In this document: piece by piece, positions 27,672 to 36,939 of the stretch | Position numbering within the stretch: position 1 is the stretch's first letter | Layout of the letters: every line of letters starts with the position of its first letter | Source of the DNA: Granulicatella elegans | Lineage (GTDB): Bacteria > Bacillota > Bacilli > Lactobacillales > Aerococcaceae | Direction: 5' to 3' | Length of the DNA: 64,000 nucleotides | NCBI RefSeq assembly: GCF_020735385.1 | Contig: NZ_CP085953.1 | Location: forward strand, 1,178,001 to 1,242,000 | Notes under the pieces: generated by a model | Seen by the model: the letters and a program-made list of their open reading frames with translations, nothing else | The model's database searches: none | What the model was told of the DNA's origin: nothing | Position numbers and translations under genes: made by a program

Positions 27672-28709
27672 ATGAAAAAAAATAAACGAATTTTAGGATT
27701 TTCATTAGTATTATTAGTCGTATTATTAGGATCATTGATTTACAATACAGTACAAAAATCATCACAAAAGACAATAAATACACAACAAGTAGCACAAACA
27801 ACTCAAGATAAAAAAGTGAAATTAGGAGTATTACAATTATTAAGCCATCCAGCATTAGATGCAATTTACCAAGGGATTCAAGATGAATTAGCTAAAGAAG
27901 GTTATGAAGCAGGTAAAAACTTAGAAATTGATTTCCAAAATGCACAAGGGGATCAAAGTAACTTAGCATCAATGAGTGAAAAATTAGTTTCTAACAAAAA
28001 TGACGTGATTGTTGGAATTACAACACCTGTAACATTATCATTAGCAAATGTAACAAAAGATATTCCAATCGTAATGGGTGGGATTACTTATCCAGTAGAA
28101 GCAGGACTAATTAAAGATGAGAAAAAACCAGGAAACAATATTACAGGGGTTAGTGACCGTACACCAATTAAACAACAATTAGAAATGATGAAACAAGTTG
28201 TTCCAACATTAAAAACAGTTGGTATTTTATATACATCAAGTGAAGATAACTCGGTAAAACAAGCTAAACAAGCTGAAGAAGATGCAAAAGCTTTAGGACT
28301 AGAAGTAAAAGTTGCAACAATTGTAAATACAAATGATATTCAACAAGTAACAGAAAGTTTAGCAAGCCAAGTAGAAGCAATCTTTGTTCCAATCGACAAT
28401 ACAATTGCAAGTGCAATGTCTACAGTTGTTAAAGCAACAGATGCTAAAAAAATCCCAGTATTCCCTTCAGCAGATACAATGGTTGCTGACGGTGGAGTGT
28501 TAGGTTTAGGGGTTGACCAATACCAAATCGGTGTAGAAACAGCTAAAATGGTCGTGGAAGTATTAAAAGGTGCTAAACCAGAAGATACACCAATTAAATT
28601 AGCAAATAAAGGTGTTATCTACTTAAATGAAGAAAAAGCAAAAGAATTAGGAATTACAATTCCAGCAGATATTGCTCAAAAAGCACAAAAAGTTACTGCT
28701 AAAAAATAA
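27672..28709 (+). CDS. trpX: Tryptophan ABC transporter substrate-binding protein
   Basis: A 345-residue ABC_sub_bind (Pfam 04392-type) receptor. Residues 1-30 form a membrane anchor (KNKRILGFSLVLLVVLLGSL) without a lipobox cysteine, then KVKLGVLQLLSHPALDAIYQG opens the two-lobed binding fold. The N-terminus and core resemble the TrpX group of streptococci. GGAGGA lies eight bases before ATG 27672; an upstream in-frame start at 27600 would lie inside the terminator stem. It is followed by the permease and ATPase genes. Specificity for tryptophan rests on family and on the Trp leader. Confidence 0.85.
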   Translation: MKKNKRILGFSLVLLVVLLGSLIYNTVQKSSQKTINTQQVAQTTQDKKVKLGVLQLLSHPALDAIYQGIQDELAKEGYEAGKNLEIDFQNAQGDQSNLASMSEKLVSNKNDVIVGITTPVTLSLANVTKDIPIVMGGITYPVEAGLIKDEKKPGNNITGVSDRTPIKQQLEMMKQVVPTLKTVGILYTSSEDNSVKQAKQAEEDAKALGLEVKVATIVNTNDIQQVTESLASQVEAIFVPIDNTIASAMSTVVKATDAKKIPVFPSADTMVADGGVLGLGVDQYQIGVETAKMVVEVLKGAKPEDTPIKLANKGVIYLNEEKAKELGITIPADIAQKAQKVTAKK

Positions 28710-28747
28710 CGAATCGTAAAGCGTAGTCTAGAGAAGAAACATATATC

Positions 28748-28786
28748 ATTGAGGGATTAGACAAGAAAGTTGTCTGCTCTCAATGG
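28748..28786 (+). terminator. Hairpin between trpX and trpY
   Basis: ATTGAG..GACAA pairs with TTGTC..CTCAAT around GAAAG, inside a 180-nt gap. It lacks a clean T-run, so it is more likely an attenuating or 3'-end-stabilising stem that gives more receptor than membrane protein. Confidence 0.45.
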
Positions 28787-28889
28787 TTTATTAAAAAGAA
28801 TACTCATAATGATAGCTGATATGGATGGAATACGCTATAGTAGTCATTGAGTTTCATACACATAGATTTAATAGAAAAGGAAGGAAAAT

Positions 28890-29780
28890 ATGGATTTAGT
28901 TATTTCAGCGATTTCTCAAGGAATACTTTGGGGAATTTTATCATTAGGTTTATTTATTAGTTTTAGAATTTTAAATATTGCAGATATGACAACAGAAGGA
29001 AGCTTCCCATTAGGAGCAGCAACTTGTGTCATGTGTATTCAACATGGTGTACATCCTCTTTTGGCGACATTTATTGCGATGTTTGTAGGCGCCTTAGCAG
29101 GATATGTTACAGGATTTTTAATTACGGCATGTAAATTACCTAGCTTGTTAGCCGGAATTTTAACAATGACAGGGTTATTATCTGTGAATTTAAGAATTAT
29201 GGGTCGTCCAAATTTATCCTTATTAAATTATAAAACGATTTTTAGTTTTTTAGAGGGAATGGAATTACCGAAATATTTTGATATTATTTTAATCGGAATT
29301 ATATTTGTCGGAATTCTAATCGTAGTGATGTATGTCTTTTTTACAACTGAAATTGGTCAAGCATTAATTGCTACGGGGGATAATGAAAAAATGGCTATTT
29401 CTCTTGGAATTAACACGAATCAAATGACAGTATTTGCTTTAATGTTATCGAATGCATTAATTGCAATGGCGGGAGCTGTGTTAGCTCAAAATAACGGTTA
29501 TGCAGATGTAAACTCTGGTTTAGGAACAATTGTTATTGCGCTAGCAGCAATTATTATTGGAGAAGTGATTTTTGCAGATGAATCATTTGTAGGAAGATTA
29601 GTATGTATTATTTTTGGTTCAATTATTTATCGTTTACTACAAGCGTCTATTTTACGATTAAATATTTTTGATCCAAATGATTTCAAATTATTATCTGCAG
29701 CATTAATCGCCATTTGCTTAACGATTCCGCAAATTAAACAAGCGATTTATAAAATTAGTCACCGTAAAAGTGTACAATAG
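28890..29780 (+). CDS. trpY: Tryptophan ABC transporter permease
   Basis: A 296-residue inner membrane permease of the branched-chain/TrpY type with about eight or nine hydrophobic segments (first ISQGILWGILSLGLFISF). The conserved NNGYADVNSGLGTIVIALAAIIIGE region (in part, about 203-222) is typical of this permease group. AAGGAAGG precedes ATG. The ATPase gene starts 11 bases later. Confidence 0.85.
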   Translation: MDLVISAISQGILWGILSLGLFISFRILNIADMTTEGSFPLGAATCVMCIQHGVHPLLATFIAMFVGALAGYVTGFLITACKLPSLLAGILTMTGLLSVNLRIMGRPNLSLLNYKTIFSFLEGMELPKYFDIILIGIIFVGILIVVMYVFFTTEIGQALIATGDNEKMAISLGINTNQMTVFALMLSNALIAMAGAVLAQNNGYADVNSGLGTIVIALAAIIIGEVIFADESFVGRLVCIIFGSIIYRLLQASILRLNIFDPNDFKLLSAALIAICLTIPQIKQAIYKISHRKSVQ

Positions 29781-29790
29781 GAGGTAGAAG

Positions 29791-30576
29791 ATGGATATTA
29801 GAATTGAAAATGTTCATAAAACATTTTACCCAAATACAAATAGAAGTCATGATGCATTAATTGATGTTAACTTAACAATCCATAAAGGGGATTTTATTAC
29901 AATTGTTGGGGGAAATGGTGCAGGAAAATCAACTTTTTTAAATGCCATTTCAGGAAGTTTTCCATTAGATAAAGGACATATTTATATGGGAGAAGCAGCA
30001 GTTGAACAAACAGCTGAATGCGAAAGGGCAAAATATATTAGTCGTGTTTATCAAAATCCAATGCAAGGAACAGCACCTCGTATGACAGTCGCTGAAAATC
30101 TTTCTTTAGCTTTAAGAAGAGGACTAAAACGTGGCTTAAGAAAAGGATATACAGCGGAAGAATTAGAACAATTTAAAGCATTATTAACACCCTTGCAATT
30201 GGGGTTAGAAGAACGACTAGATGCAGAAATTGGATTATTATCGGGTGGGCAAAGACAAGCAGTTTCGTTATTAATGGCAACATTACGAACTCCTGAATTA
30301 TTATTATTAGATGAACACACTGCTGCACTAGATCCAAAAACACAACGAAAAATTATGCAATTAACAAAGGAAATTATTGAAGAAAAACAATTAACTGCTT
30401 TAATGATTACGCATAATTTATCAGATGCCTTAAGATATGGAAATCGTTTAATGATGATGCATCGTGGAAAAATTATTCGAGTGTTCGAAAAAGATGAAAA
30501 AGATGTACTAACAGAAGAAAAATTATACCAATTAATGGCAGAATTAGACGAAGCAGATTTCAATCAAGAAGCTTAA
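29791..30576 (+). CDS. trpZ: Tryptophan ABC transporter ATPase
   Basis: A 261-residue ABC ATPase with Walker A GGNGAGKST (about 38-46), signature LLSGGQRQAVSLLMA (about 149-163), Walker B LLLLDEHTAAL (about 170-180) and the switch His in MITHNL. It powers the transporter built from TrpX and TrpY. GGAGG lies seven bases ahead of ATG. A terminator follows, closing the operon. Confidence 0.88.
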   Translation: MDIRIENVHKTFYPNTNRSHDALIDVNLTIHKGDFITIVGGNGAGKSTFLNAISGSFPLDKGHIYMGEAAVEQTAECERAKYISRVYQNPMQGTAPRMTVAENLSLALRRGLKRGLRKGYTAEELEQFKALLTPLQLGLEERLDAEIGLLSGGQRQAVSLLMATLRTPELLLLDEHTAALDPKTQRKIMQLTKEIIEEKQLTALMITHNLSDALRYGNRLMMMHRGKIIRVFEKDEKDVLTEEKLYQLMAELDEADFNQEA

Positions 30577-30583
30577 TAATGGA

Positions 30584-30620
30584 CAGGCAGACATTTGTAA
30601 TGAGTGTCTGCTTTTTTGTA
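30584..30620 (+). terminator. Terminator of trpXYZ
   Basis: GCAGACA and TGTCTGC with an 11-base loop, then six T. Confidence 0.85.
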
Positions 30621-30710
30621 TAGAATTTATCATTTATTTAGAATTACAGTTTTTATTCTAATGGAATTTGGTATAATAGAAATAATTAGAAATTGAAAGG
30701 ATGTTTTAAA

Positions 30711-32258
30711 GTGGGATTGTTTAATAGTAAACAATTTGGAAAGAGCAGTTATATTGCAATAGGTGCTGTTATAGGAATACTAGTTGGAACAACGGTAAGT
30801 TTATTCCGCTTATTTCTTGGAAAAATATTAGAAGGAGTTGTTACCGTTTATTCATATTTACAAGAATCTCCAGAATGGATACCGGTATGGTTCATATTTT
30901 CTATGGTAATGGCTGTGATTTTAGGTCAAATTGTAAAAAGTGATCCAGATATTAAAGGGAGTGGGATACCACAAGTAGAACTACAATTACAAGGCAAATT
31001 GGACATGAATTGGTGGTCTGTTTGTTGGAAAAAATTTGTGGCGGGATCTATTTCGATTGGGTCAGGATTATTACTTGGAAGAGAAGGGCCGTCTATCCAA
31101 TTAGGAGCTTCTGTAGCACAAGGAGTAGCGGAAGGATTGAAGAGTAATCGAGTTCAAAAAAGTATATTGATTTCAAGTGGTGCGGGCGCTGGATTAGCGG
31201 CAGCTTTTAATGCACCAATTGCTGGTTTAATGTTTGTATTAGAAGAAGTTCATCATACATTTAGTCCATTAGTGGCTTTAACTACTCTAACGGCTGCTAT
31301 CGTTTCAAATTTCGTATCATTAAATATTTTTGGAGCACGCCCTTCTTTAAATTTAGGAAATGATCAATTATTTCCAATGACGCATTATGGGTATGTGATT
31401 GTATTAGGAATTGTTTTAGGATTATTTGGATGGATATATCATCATTATACTTTAAAATTACCAGCCATTTATGGAAATTTATTCCCGTTTATCCCTAATT
31501 ACTATTATTGTATCGTTGCTTTTATTGCGATTATCCCATTAGGATTATGGAATCCACACGTATTAGGTGGTGGCGGGGAAATGATTTTAGAATTGCTTCA
31601 AGAAAATCATACGGTTCAATTTTTAGCATTCTTATTTATTCTTCGTCTATTTTATTCCATGCTTTCTTATGGAACAGGACTACCAGGGGGTATTTTCCTT
31701 CCGATTCTTTCACTTGGTGCGCTACTAGGTTTAGTTTATGCAGAAGTATTGATTCAGTTTTTTGGAGTAGATCCAAATTTGCGAGTGAGTTTTGTTTTCT
31801 TTGCAATGGCGGGATACTTTGCTGCAATTGGGAAAGCTCCTTTAACTGCTTTATTACTTGTAACAGAAATGGTTGGAGGATTAAACCAATTAATGCCACT
31901 GGGAATTTGTACGTTGACAGCTTATATTGTAGCTGACTATTTGAAGATGGGTCCAATCTATGAAATTTTAGCGGAACGTTTAGATTCAGAATATCCGCAT
32001 GAAACAAAAGGTAAACGAACAACTTTTGAAGTACCGGTAATGGTAGAAAGTCCTTTAGTAGGAAAAATGATTCGAGATATTCCGTGGCCAAAAGATATCG
32101 TTATTGCGACTGTGAGAAGGGGAGCAAAAGAAGAAATTACTCGTGGTGACACAATTATGCGACCTGGAGATATCCTTATTGTTGTTTGTGATGAAGGATT
32201 ACTTGGTGAAAGATTTGAAACAATGACACTATTATCCAAGGAATTACCGTTTTCTTAA
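30711..32258 (+). CDS. ClC-type chloride channel/antiporter with TrkA_C domain
   Basis: A 515-residue voltage-gated chloride channel family protein. Selectivity-filter motifs are intact: GSGIPQVE (about 84-91), GREGPSIQLGA with the gating Glu (about 124-134) and GTGLPGGIFLP (about 321-331). About ten to twelve membrane helices. A C-terminal TrkA_C domain (about 430-505, ending with ITRGDTIMRPGDILIVVCD) may bind a ligand. Start: GTG at 30711 with AAAGG about ten bases upstream; an earlier TTG at 30693 overlaps that site. TATAAT at 30671-30676 is a likely -10. It likely moves Cl- or F- in exchange for protons. Confidence 0.9.
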   Translation: MGLFNSKQFGKSSYIAIGAVIGILVGTTVSLFRLFLGKILEGVVTVYSYLQESPEWIPVWFIFSMVMAVILGQIVKSDPDIKGSGIPQVELQLQGKLDMNWWSVCWKKFVAGSISIGSGLLLGREGPSIQLGASVAQGVAEGLKSNRVQKSILISSGAGAGLAAAFNAPIAGLMFVLEEVHHTFSPLVALTTLTAAIVSNFVSLNIFGARPSLNLGNDQLFPMTHYGYVIVLGIVLGLFGWIYHHYTLKLPAIYGNLFPFIPNYYYCIVAFIAIIPLGLWNPHVLGGGGEMILELLQENHTVQFLAFLFILRLFYSMLSYGTGLPGGIFLPILSLGALLGLVYAEVLIQFFGVDPNLRVSFVFFAMAGYFAAIGKAPLTALLLVTEMVGGLNQLMPLGICTLTAYIVADYLKMGPIYEILAERLDSEYPHETKGKRTTFEVPVMVESPLVGKMIRDIPWPKDIVIATVRRGAKEEITRGDTIMRPGDILIVVCDEGLLGERFETMTLLSKELPFS

Positions 32259-32310
32259 ACTTTATGGTATACTTCCTATGATAAATGGAAATGAAGGGGG
32301 ATAGAAGGAA

Positions 32311-32592
32311 ATGACTGAACATAACCTAAGTCCACAAAATGATGACTTAAAAGAATTCGGAGATTCATTTGCAAAATTTTCACGTAAAAATACTAGTTGG
32401 CTTTATTTATTATTCATCATCGTTGTATTATTTGGTGTCGTTTATTTATTTAATACGGTTTCTAAACGTACAAAAACACCAATTGAGTCTTATCGAGAAG
32501 AGTTTATTCAATTAAAAGGGCAAATTCAACAGCAAGAGTTGAAAATTGAGCAATTAGAGCAACAAATTAAACAATTATCAGAAAAACCATAA
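32311..32592 (+). CDS. Small membrane protein with coiled-coil tail
   Basis: A 93-residue protein with a polar N-terminus (1-33), one membrane helix (about 34-53, WLYLLFIIVVLFGVVYLFN) and a C-terminal coiled coil (QIQQQELKIEQLEQQIKQL). GAAGGGGGATAGAAGGAA lies ahead of ATG. Transcribed after the channel gene, with a 52-base gap. No family recognised; the layout resembles small division or envelope adaptor proteins, but no function can be claimed. Confidence 0.6.
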   Translation: MTEHNLSPQNDDLKEFGDSFAKFSRKNTSWLYLLFIIVVLFGVVYLFNTVSKRTKTPIESYREEFIQLKGQIQQQELKIEQLEQQIKQLSEKP

Positions 32593-32696
32593 CATTTTAA
32601 ATAAAAAGAGTGAAAGTTTTTCTTATTTTTTTACTTTTTTCATTATTTTATTAAGGAATCATTTGAGAGCTTTTCTAAATTTGTTCGGAAATCGAC

Positions 32697-32833
32697 TTGT
32701 AAAAGGCTTTCAATTGTGTTATACTGACTATAGTGTTTTTGTTAGGGAAAGAAATGGATATTTAAGAACTCCTTTTTGAACCACAAGCAGAAATATGAAT
32801 AACCGTGCTTTTGGCACAAGGAGGAAAATGTTC
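32697..32833 (+). promoter_or_regulatory. Promoter and long 5' leader of the cold-shock gene
   Basis: TTGTAA (32697-32702), 17-bp spacer, then an extended -10 TGTTATACT (TATACT at 32720-32725). A start near 32732 gives a leader of about 100 nt. Long leaders are typical of cspA-type thermosensing mRNAs. A small GTGC/GCAC stem (about 32804-32818) lies just before AAGGAGG. Confidence 0.65.
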
Positions 32834-33034
32834 ATGGAACAAGGTAAAGTAAAATGGTTTAACGCGGAAAAAGGTTTTGGATTTATTGAACGCGAAGACG
32901 GAAGTGACGTATTCGTACACTTCTCAGCTATCCAATCAGAAGGATACAAATCATTAGACGAAGGCCAAGCTGTTGAATTCGAAGTTGAAGAAGGCGCACG
33001 TGGTCCTCAAGCTGCTAACGTAGTAAAACTATAA
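32834..33034 (+). CDS. csp: Cold-shock protein
   Basis: A 66-residue single cold-shock domain with RNP1 KGFGFIE (about 13-19) and RNP2 VFVHFSA (about 26-32). It binds single-stranded RNA and melts secondary structure. Two ATGs lie after AAGGAGG; the second (32834) gives the standard [10 protein letters not shown] start with ten-base spacing. GC content is higher than the neighbours, as expected for a highly expressed gene. Confidence 0.95.
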   Translation: MEQGKVKWFNAEKGFGFIEREDGSDVFVHFSAIQSEGYKSLDEGQAVEFEVEEGARGPQAANVVKL

Positions 33035-33049
33035 TTTTATCAATTAAGA

Positions 33050-33083
33050 AAGAGGTTAGGAATTTCCTAGCCTCTATTTTTTT
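33050..33083 (+). terminator. Terminator of the cold-shock gene
   Basis: AGAGGTTAGG-AATT-TCCTAGCCTCT then a run of T. Confidence 0.88.
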
Positions 33084-33163
33084 TGAAAAGTGATTTGGAA
33101 AATAATTTTGACAGTATTTCTAATTCGTTCTACAATGGGTCTATTCTATAAAGAGGTGATAAC

Positions 33164-34951
33164 ATGAAAGAAAGAACAGTAGTTCCAGTAGAACAAACAT
33201 GGGATTTATCATTATTATTCAAAACAGAAGAGGCTTATAAAAAGTCTATTGAATTCTATAAACAATTGGTTGAAAAATTCTGTAAAACATTTGAAAATCA
33301 AATCAACACTGTAGAAGCGATTCATCAAAGTTTAGCAGATTATCGTGAAATTTTAGAATTACGTGGAAAAATTGTTCAATATGCAAGTTTAGCAGTAAAT
33401 GCGAATACAAAGGACAGAGAAGCACAAAATCGTTTAGCACAAACGAGAAAATTAGTCGCAGAATGTGATGCAACATTAAGTTTCTTCTCTCCAGAATTAA
33501 GCCAATTAGAGGAAGAGTTGTTAGCAGAAGCTTCAAAAAATCCAGAAAATAACATTTATTTGGAAAGATTATTAGAAGATAAACAACATTTATTATCGAA
33601 AGAGGTAGAATCTGTATTAGCGGCACTAGGAAATACATTAGATTTTCCTTATCAAAACTACAATGATATTAAATTCAAAGATATTCAATTCCCTAATTTT
33701 ATAGTAGATGGAAAAGAATTTGAAATGACATACAATAGTTTTGAAAAACGGTTAGAGTCAGATGAAGATACAAGTGTAAGAAGAAAAGCTTTCGAAGTGT
33801 TTTCAAATACATTACGTAAATATGAACATAGTACAGCTTCTGCTTATAATGCTCAAGTTCAAAAAGAAAAAACGATGGCTACTTTAAGAGGATTTGATTC
33901 AGTCATTGATTATTTACTAGATTGCCAAAAAGTTTCTAGAGAATTATATCATCGTCAAATTGATTTAATTATGGAACATTTAGCACCGATTATGAGAAGT
34001 TATGCTCAACTAATTGGAAAAATTTATCAGTTAGATGAAGTGCGTTATGAAGATTTAAAGTTAGAAGTAGATCCTCATTTTTCACCAAAAGTGAGCTATG
34101 AAGAAGCAAAAGCATATATTTTAGATGGGTTAAAACCACTAGGAGAATCTTATCTAGCCATTATGAAGAGAGCTTTTGACGAGAGATGGATTGATTATGC
34201 GGAAACGATTGGAAAACGTACAGGAGCATTTTGTGCGTCCCCTTATGGAGCGAACTCATTTATTTTAATGTTCTTTACGGAAAGTATGAATGATGTGATG
34301 ACATTAGCACACGAATTAGGTCACGCTGGACATTTTCAATTAGCGCATCAACATCAAAATATTCAATTATCAAGACCATCAATGTACTTTGTTGAAGCGC
34401 CATCTACTGCTAATGAGTTACTAGTGGAAAATTATTTATTGCAACATGCAACAGATGATAGAATGAAACGTTGGATTATTTCGCAAATGATTGGTAAAAC
34501 TTATTACCATAATTTTGTGACGCATTTATTAGAAGCGCACTATCAAAGAGAAGTGTATCGATTAGTTGATGAGGGTAAAAATTTAGATGCGGAAGCATTG
34601 AACCAAATTTATCGTCAAACATTGGAACAATTCTGGGGAGATTCTGTTGTGCTAACAGAGGGAGCAGAATTAACTTGGATGAGACAGCCGCATTATTATA
34701 TGGGATTATATTCTTATACTTATTCTGCTGGATTAACAATTGGAACTGAAGTTGCTAAAATGATTCAAGAGAATCCTGATAGAGCTGCTAATTGGGTAGA
34801 AGTTCTTAAAATGGGTGGTTCTAAATCTGCAGAGGAGCTTGCTAAGGCTGCAGGGGTAGATGTTTCTACAGATGAGCCGTTGAGAAATACAATTGAGACA
34901 ATTGGGGAATATGTAAAAGAATTGATTAGATTAACGAATAGACTTGACTGA
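33164..34951 (+). CDS. pepF: Oligoendopeptidase F
   Basis: A 595-residue cytosolic zinc metallopeptidase of family M3B that cleaves medium-length peptides. The HELGHAGHF zinc motif (about 385-393) is intact, with the third ligand Glu in EAPSTANELL (about 411-420). The N-terminal helical domain starts EQTWDLSLLFKTEEAY. AGAGGTGA lies five bases before ATG. Oddly, the last seven codons (LTNRLD and stop) are part of a repeat unit that is duplicated just downstream, so the natural C-terminus may have been replaced. Confidence 0.93.
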   Translation: MKERTVVPVEQTWDLSLLFKTEEAYKKSIEFYKQLVEKFCKTFENQINTVEAIHQSLADYREILELRGKIVQYASLAVNANTKDREAQNRLAQTRKLVAECDATLSFFSPELSQLEEELLAEASKNPENNIYLERLLEDKQHLLSKEVESVLAALGNTLDFPYQNYNDIKFKDIQFPNFIVDGKEFEMTYNSFEKRLESDEDTSVRRKAFEVFSNTLRKYEHSTASAYNAQVQKEKTMATLRGFDSVIDYLLDCQKVSRELYHRQIDLIMEHLAPIMRSYAQLIGKIYQLDEVRYEDLKLEVDPHFSPKVSYEEAKAYILDGLKPLGESYLAIMKRAFDERWIDYAETIGKRTGAFCASPYGANSFILMFFTESMNDVMTLAHELGHAGHFQLAHQHQNIQLSRPSMYFVEAPSTANELLVENYLLQHATDDRMKRWIISQMIGKTYYHNFVTHLLEAHYQREVYRLVDEGKNLDAEALNQIYRQTLEQFWGDSVVLTEGAELTWMRQPHYYMGLYSYTYSAGLTIGTEVAKMIQENPDRAANWVEVLKMGGSKSAEELAKAAGVDVSTDEPLRNTIETIGEYVKELIRLTNRLD

Positions 34952-35208
34952 GGTAGTATTAGGACGGCAGCAGCCCTGCGGTCTCATGCCTAAAAGTTGA
35001 GCCTAAGGTCTCAACTTTTCCTGCAATAGAATCTGTGAAGCAGATTCTATTGCTCGTACTACGGTGTCAAGTCTTTCGTTTTTACGTGGATGCATGAGAG
35101 AGCGTTAACGAATAGACTTGACTGAGGTAGTACTAGGACGCTAGCAGCCCTGCGGTCTCATGCCTAAAAGTCTTTCGTTACTTACGTGACTACATGATAG
35201 AGCGTTAA
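34931..35208 (+). repeat. Tandem hairpin-forming repeat at the pepF 3' end
   Basis: Unit 1 (34931-35104, about 174 bp) and unit 2 (35105-35208) share the opening TTAACGAATAGACTTGACTG and about 60 bp with few differences. In each, AACGAATAGACTT is mirrored near the end by AAGTCTTTCGTT, so each folds on itself. Unit 1 also encloses AAAAGTTGAG/TCTCAACTTTT and GCAATAGAATCTG/CAGATTCTATTGC stems; unit 2 lacks these. Between 34952 and 35245 there is no protein gene. I recognise no known repeat family. Confidence 0.75.
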
Positions 35209-35245
35209 GATGAGTTTTTGATCTATTACTATATTGCATTCGTTC

Positions 35246-35283
35246 AAAAAAAGAGTTAGGGGAAGTCCTCTAACTCTTTTTTC
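35246..35283. terminator. Bidirectional terminator between the repeat and zwf
   Basis: AAAAAAAGAGTTAGGGGA pairs with TCCTCTAACTCTTTTTT; serves zwf on the minus strand and anything reading from pepF. Confidence 0.85.
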
Positions 35284-35287
35284 ATAT

Positions 35288-36748
35288 CTATTTTTGTACC
35301 CAACAACGTCCGTCTTGAGCTAATAAGTCAAAACTTTCTTGTGGTCCAGATGAACCGGCAGGATAATTAGGGAATTGTACAGATGAATCATTATCCCATG
35401 CTTGGCGAATACGATCTACAAATTTCCATGATGCAGCAACTTCTTCCCAATGAGTGAAGTTCGTCATATCGCCTTCCATACAGTCTAAAATTAAACGTTC
35501 ATAAGCTTCCGGACTGCTTAAACCAAAATTCTTATCAAAGATTTTTTCTAAATGACTTGTTCGTAATCCGTATGAATTTCCTACCGCTTTTGAATTGATA
35601 ACAAAGCAGAAGCCTTCTTTAGGAGTAATATGAATAGAAATTCGATTTGAAGGGCATTTTCCTTTTGTTTCGTTTTCGAATAGTGGAGAATCTGCTTCTT
35701 TAAACACAACGTCAATCACAGTTGTTTTAGAATCTAAGCTCTTACCTGTACGAACATAAAATGGAACATCTTTCCAACGGTCATTATCGATAAAGACTTT
35801 ACCAGCTACATAAGTTTCCATATTAGAATCATTCGAAACATTTTGATCTTGACGGTAACCAGGTGAGGAACCATCTAATGAAGATCCATATTGACCACGA
35901 ACAAAATTTTTAGCAACTTCTTCAGCTGAGTAGTGACGTAATTGTTCTAATACATTAATTTTATTTTGACGAACTGCTTCAAATGATTGAGGTGGTTCCA
36001 TAGCGACTAATGCTAAAATTTGTAAAATATGGTTTTGAACCATATCTCTTAAAGCACCACTTGTTTCATAGTATCCACCACGTTCTTCAACACCCACTTG
36101 TTCAGCCAGTGTAATTTGAACATTATCAATATGATTACGATTCCACATTGTTTCGAAAACACGGTTTGCAAAACGAACAGCAGTAATGTTTTGAATCATT
36201 TCTTTTCCTAAATAGTGGTCGATACGATAAATTTGATTTTCATCAAAAGAATGACGTAATTGTTCATTTAAAGTTTGAGCAGATTCATAATCTTTCCCGA
36301 ATGGTTTTTCAATAATTAAACGATTATAGCCGTTCTCTGTTAATAAAGCTTCGTCTTTTAAATGTTGAGTAATGGTTCCGAAAAATGAAGGAGCCATTGC
36401 TAAGTAGAAAATTCTGTTTCCTTCGATGCCATATTGTTGGTCTAATTTTTCAGATAATTCTTTTAATACAACATAATGATGAGTATCCATTACATTATGT
36501 GCTTGATAGTAAAAGTGACTAGCGAACTCTTCTGCTTGAGTGACATCTTCTGTTAAACTTTGGATAGATTTTATAACAACTTCACGAAAATGTTCATCCG
36601 TCCATTCACGACGAGCTGTACCAATGACCGCAAAATGGTTGCGGATAAATCCTTTTTGAAATAAACGAAATAGTGCTGGGTATAATTTACGACTTGCTAA
36701 ATCACCTGTAGCACCAAAAAAAGTAATCAATACTTTTTGTTCTTGCAT
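35288..36748 (-). CDS. zwf: Glucose-6-phosphate 1-dehydrogenase
   Basis: A 486-residue enzyme that oxidises glucose-6-phosphate with NADP+ to 6-phosphogluconolactone, the first step of the oxidative pentose phosphate path. The NADP-binding motif FFGATGDLASRKLYPALF (about 10-27) and the active-site RIDHYLGKEMIQN (about 175-187) are intact. The ribosome site on the minus strand is AGGGGGC, about nine bases before ATG. A single gene, with no gnd neighbour. Confidence 0.95.
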   Translation of the reverse strand: MQEQKVLITFFGATGDLASRKLYPALFRLFQKGFIRNHFAVIGTARREWTDEHFREVVIKSIQSLTEDVTQAEEFASHFYYQAHNVMDTHHYVVLKELSEKLDQQYGIEGNRIFYLAMAPSFFGTITQHLKDEALLTENGYNRLIIEKPFGKDYESAQTLNEQLRHSFDENQIYRIDHYLGKEMIQNITAVRFANRVFETMWNRNHIDNVQITLAEQVGVEERGGYYETSGALRDMVQNHILQILALVAMEPPQSFEAVRQNKINVLEQLRHYSAEEVAKNFVRGQYGSSLDGSSPGYRQDQNVSNDSNMETYVAGKVFIDNDRWKDVPFYVRTGKSLDSKTTVIDVVFKEADSPLFENETKGKCPSNRISIHITPKEGFCFVINSKAVGNSYGLRTSHLEKIFDKNFGLSSPEAYERLILDCMEGDMTNFTHWEEVAASWKFVDRIRQAWDNDSSVQFPNYPAGSSGPQESFDLLAQDGRCWVQK

Positions 36749-36939
36749 ATTGAATGCCCCCTAGTTCAGATTTCTTTTCCAGTGTAAAATATTAAGGGAA
36801 AAATGTCTAATAATTGAACTGAAAATGAAATTTATTTTTGTAAATGAAAGATCGGGTTGAAATAAAGGGCATTTCTTGCAAGTAGGAAGTAAAATGTGTT
36901 AGATTAAACACAATAGTTCAATTCGTAGGAGTGTATCAA

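Noticed and set aside
34931-35208. CRISPR array
   Set aside because: Only two units, of different length and with inner stems; no spacer pattern and no cas genes.
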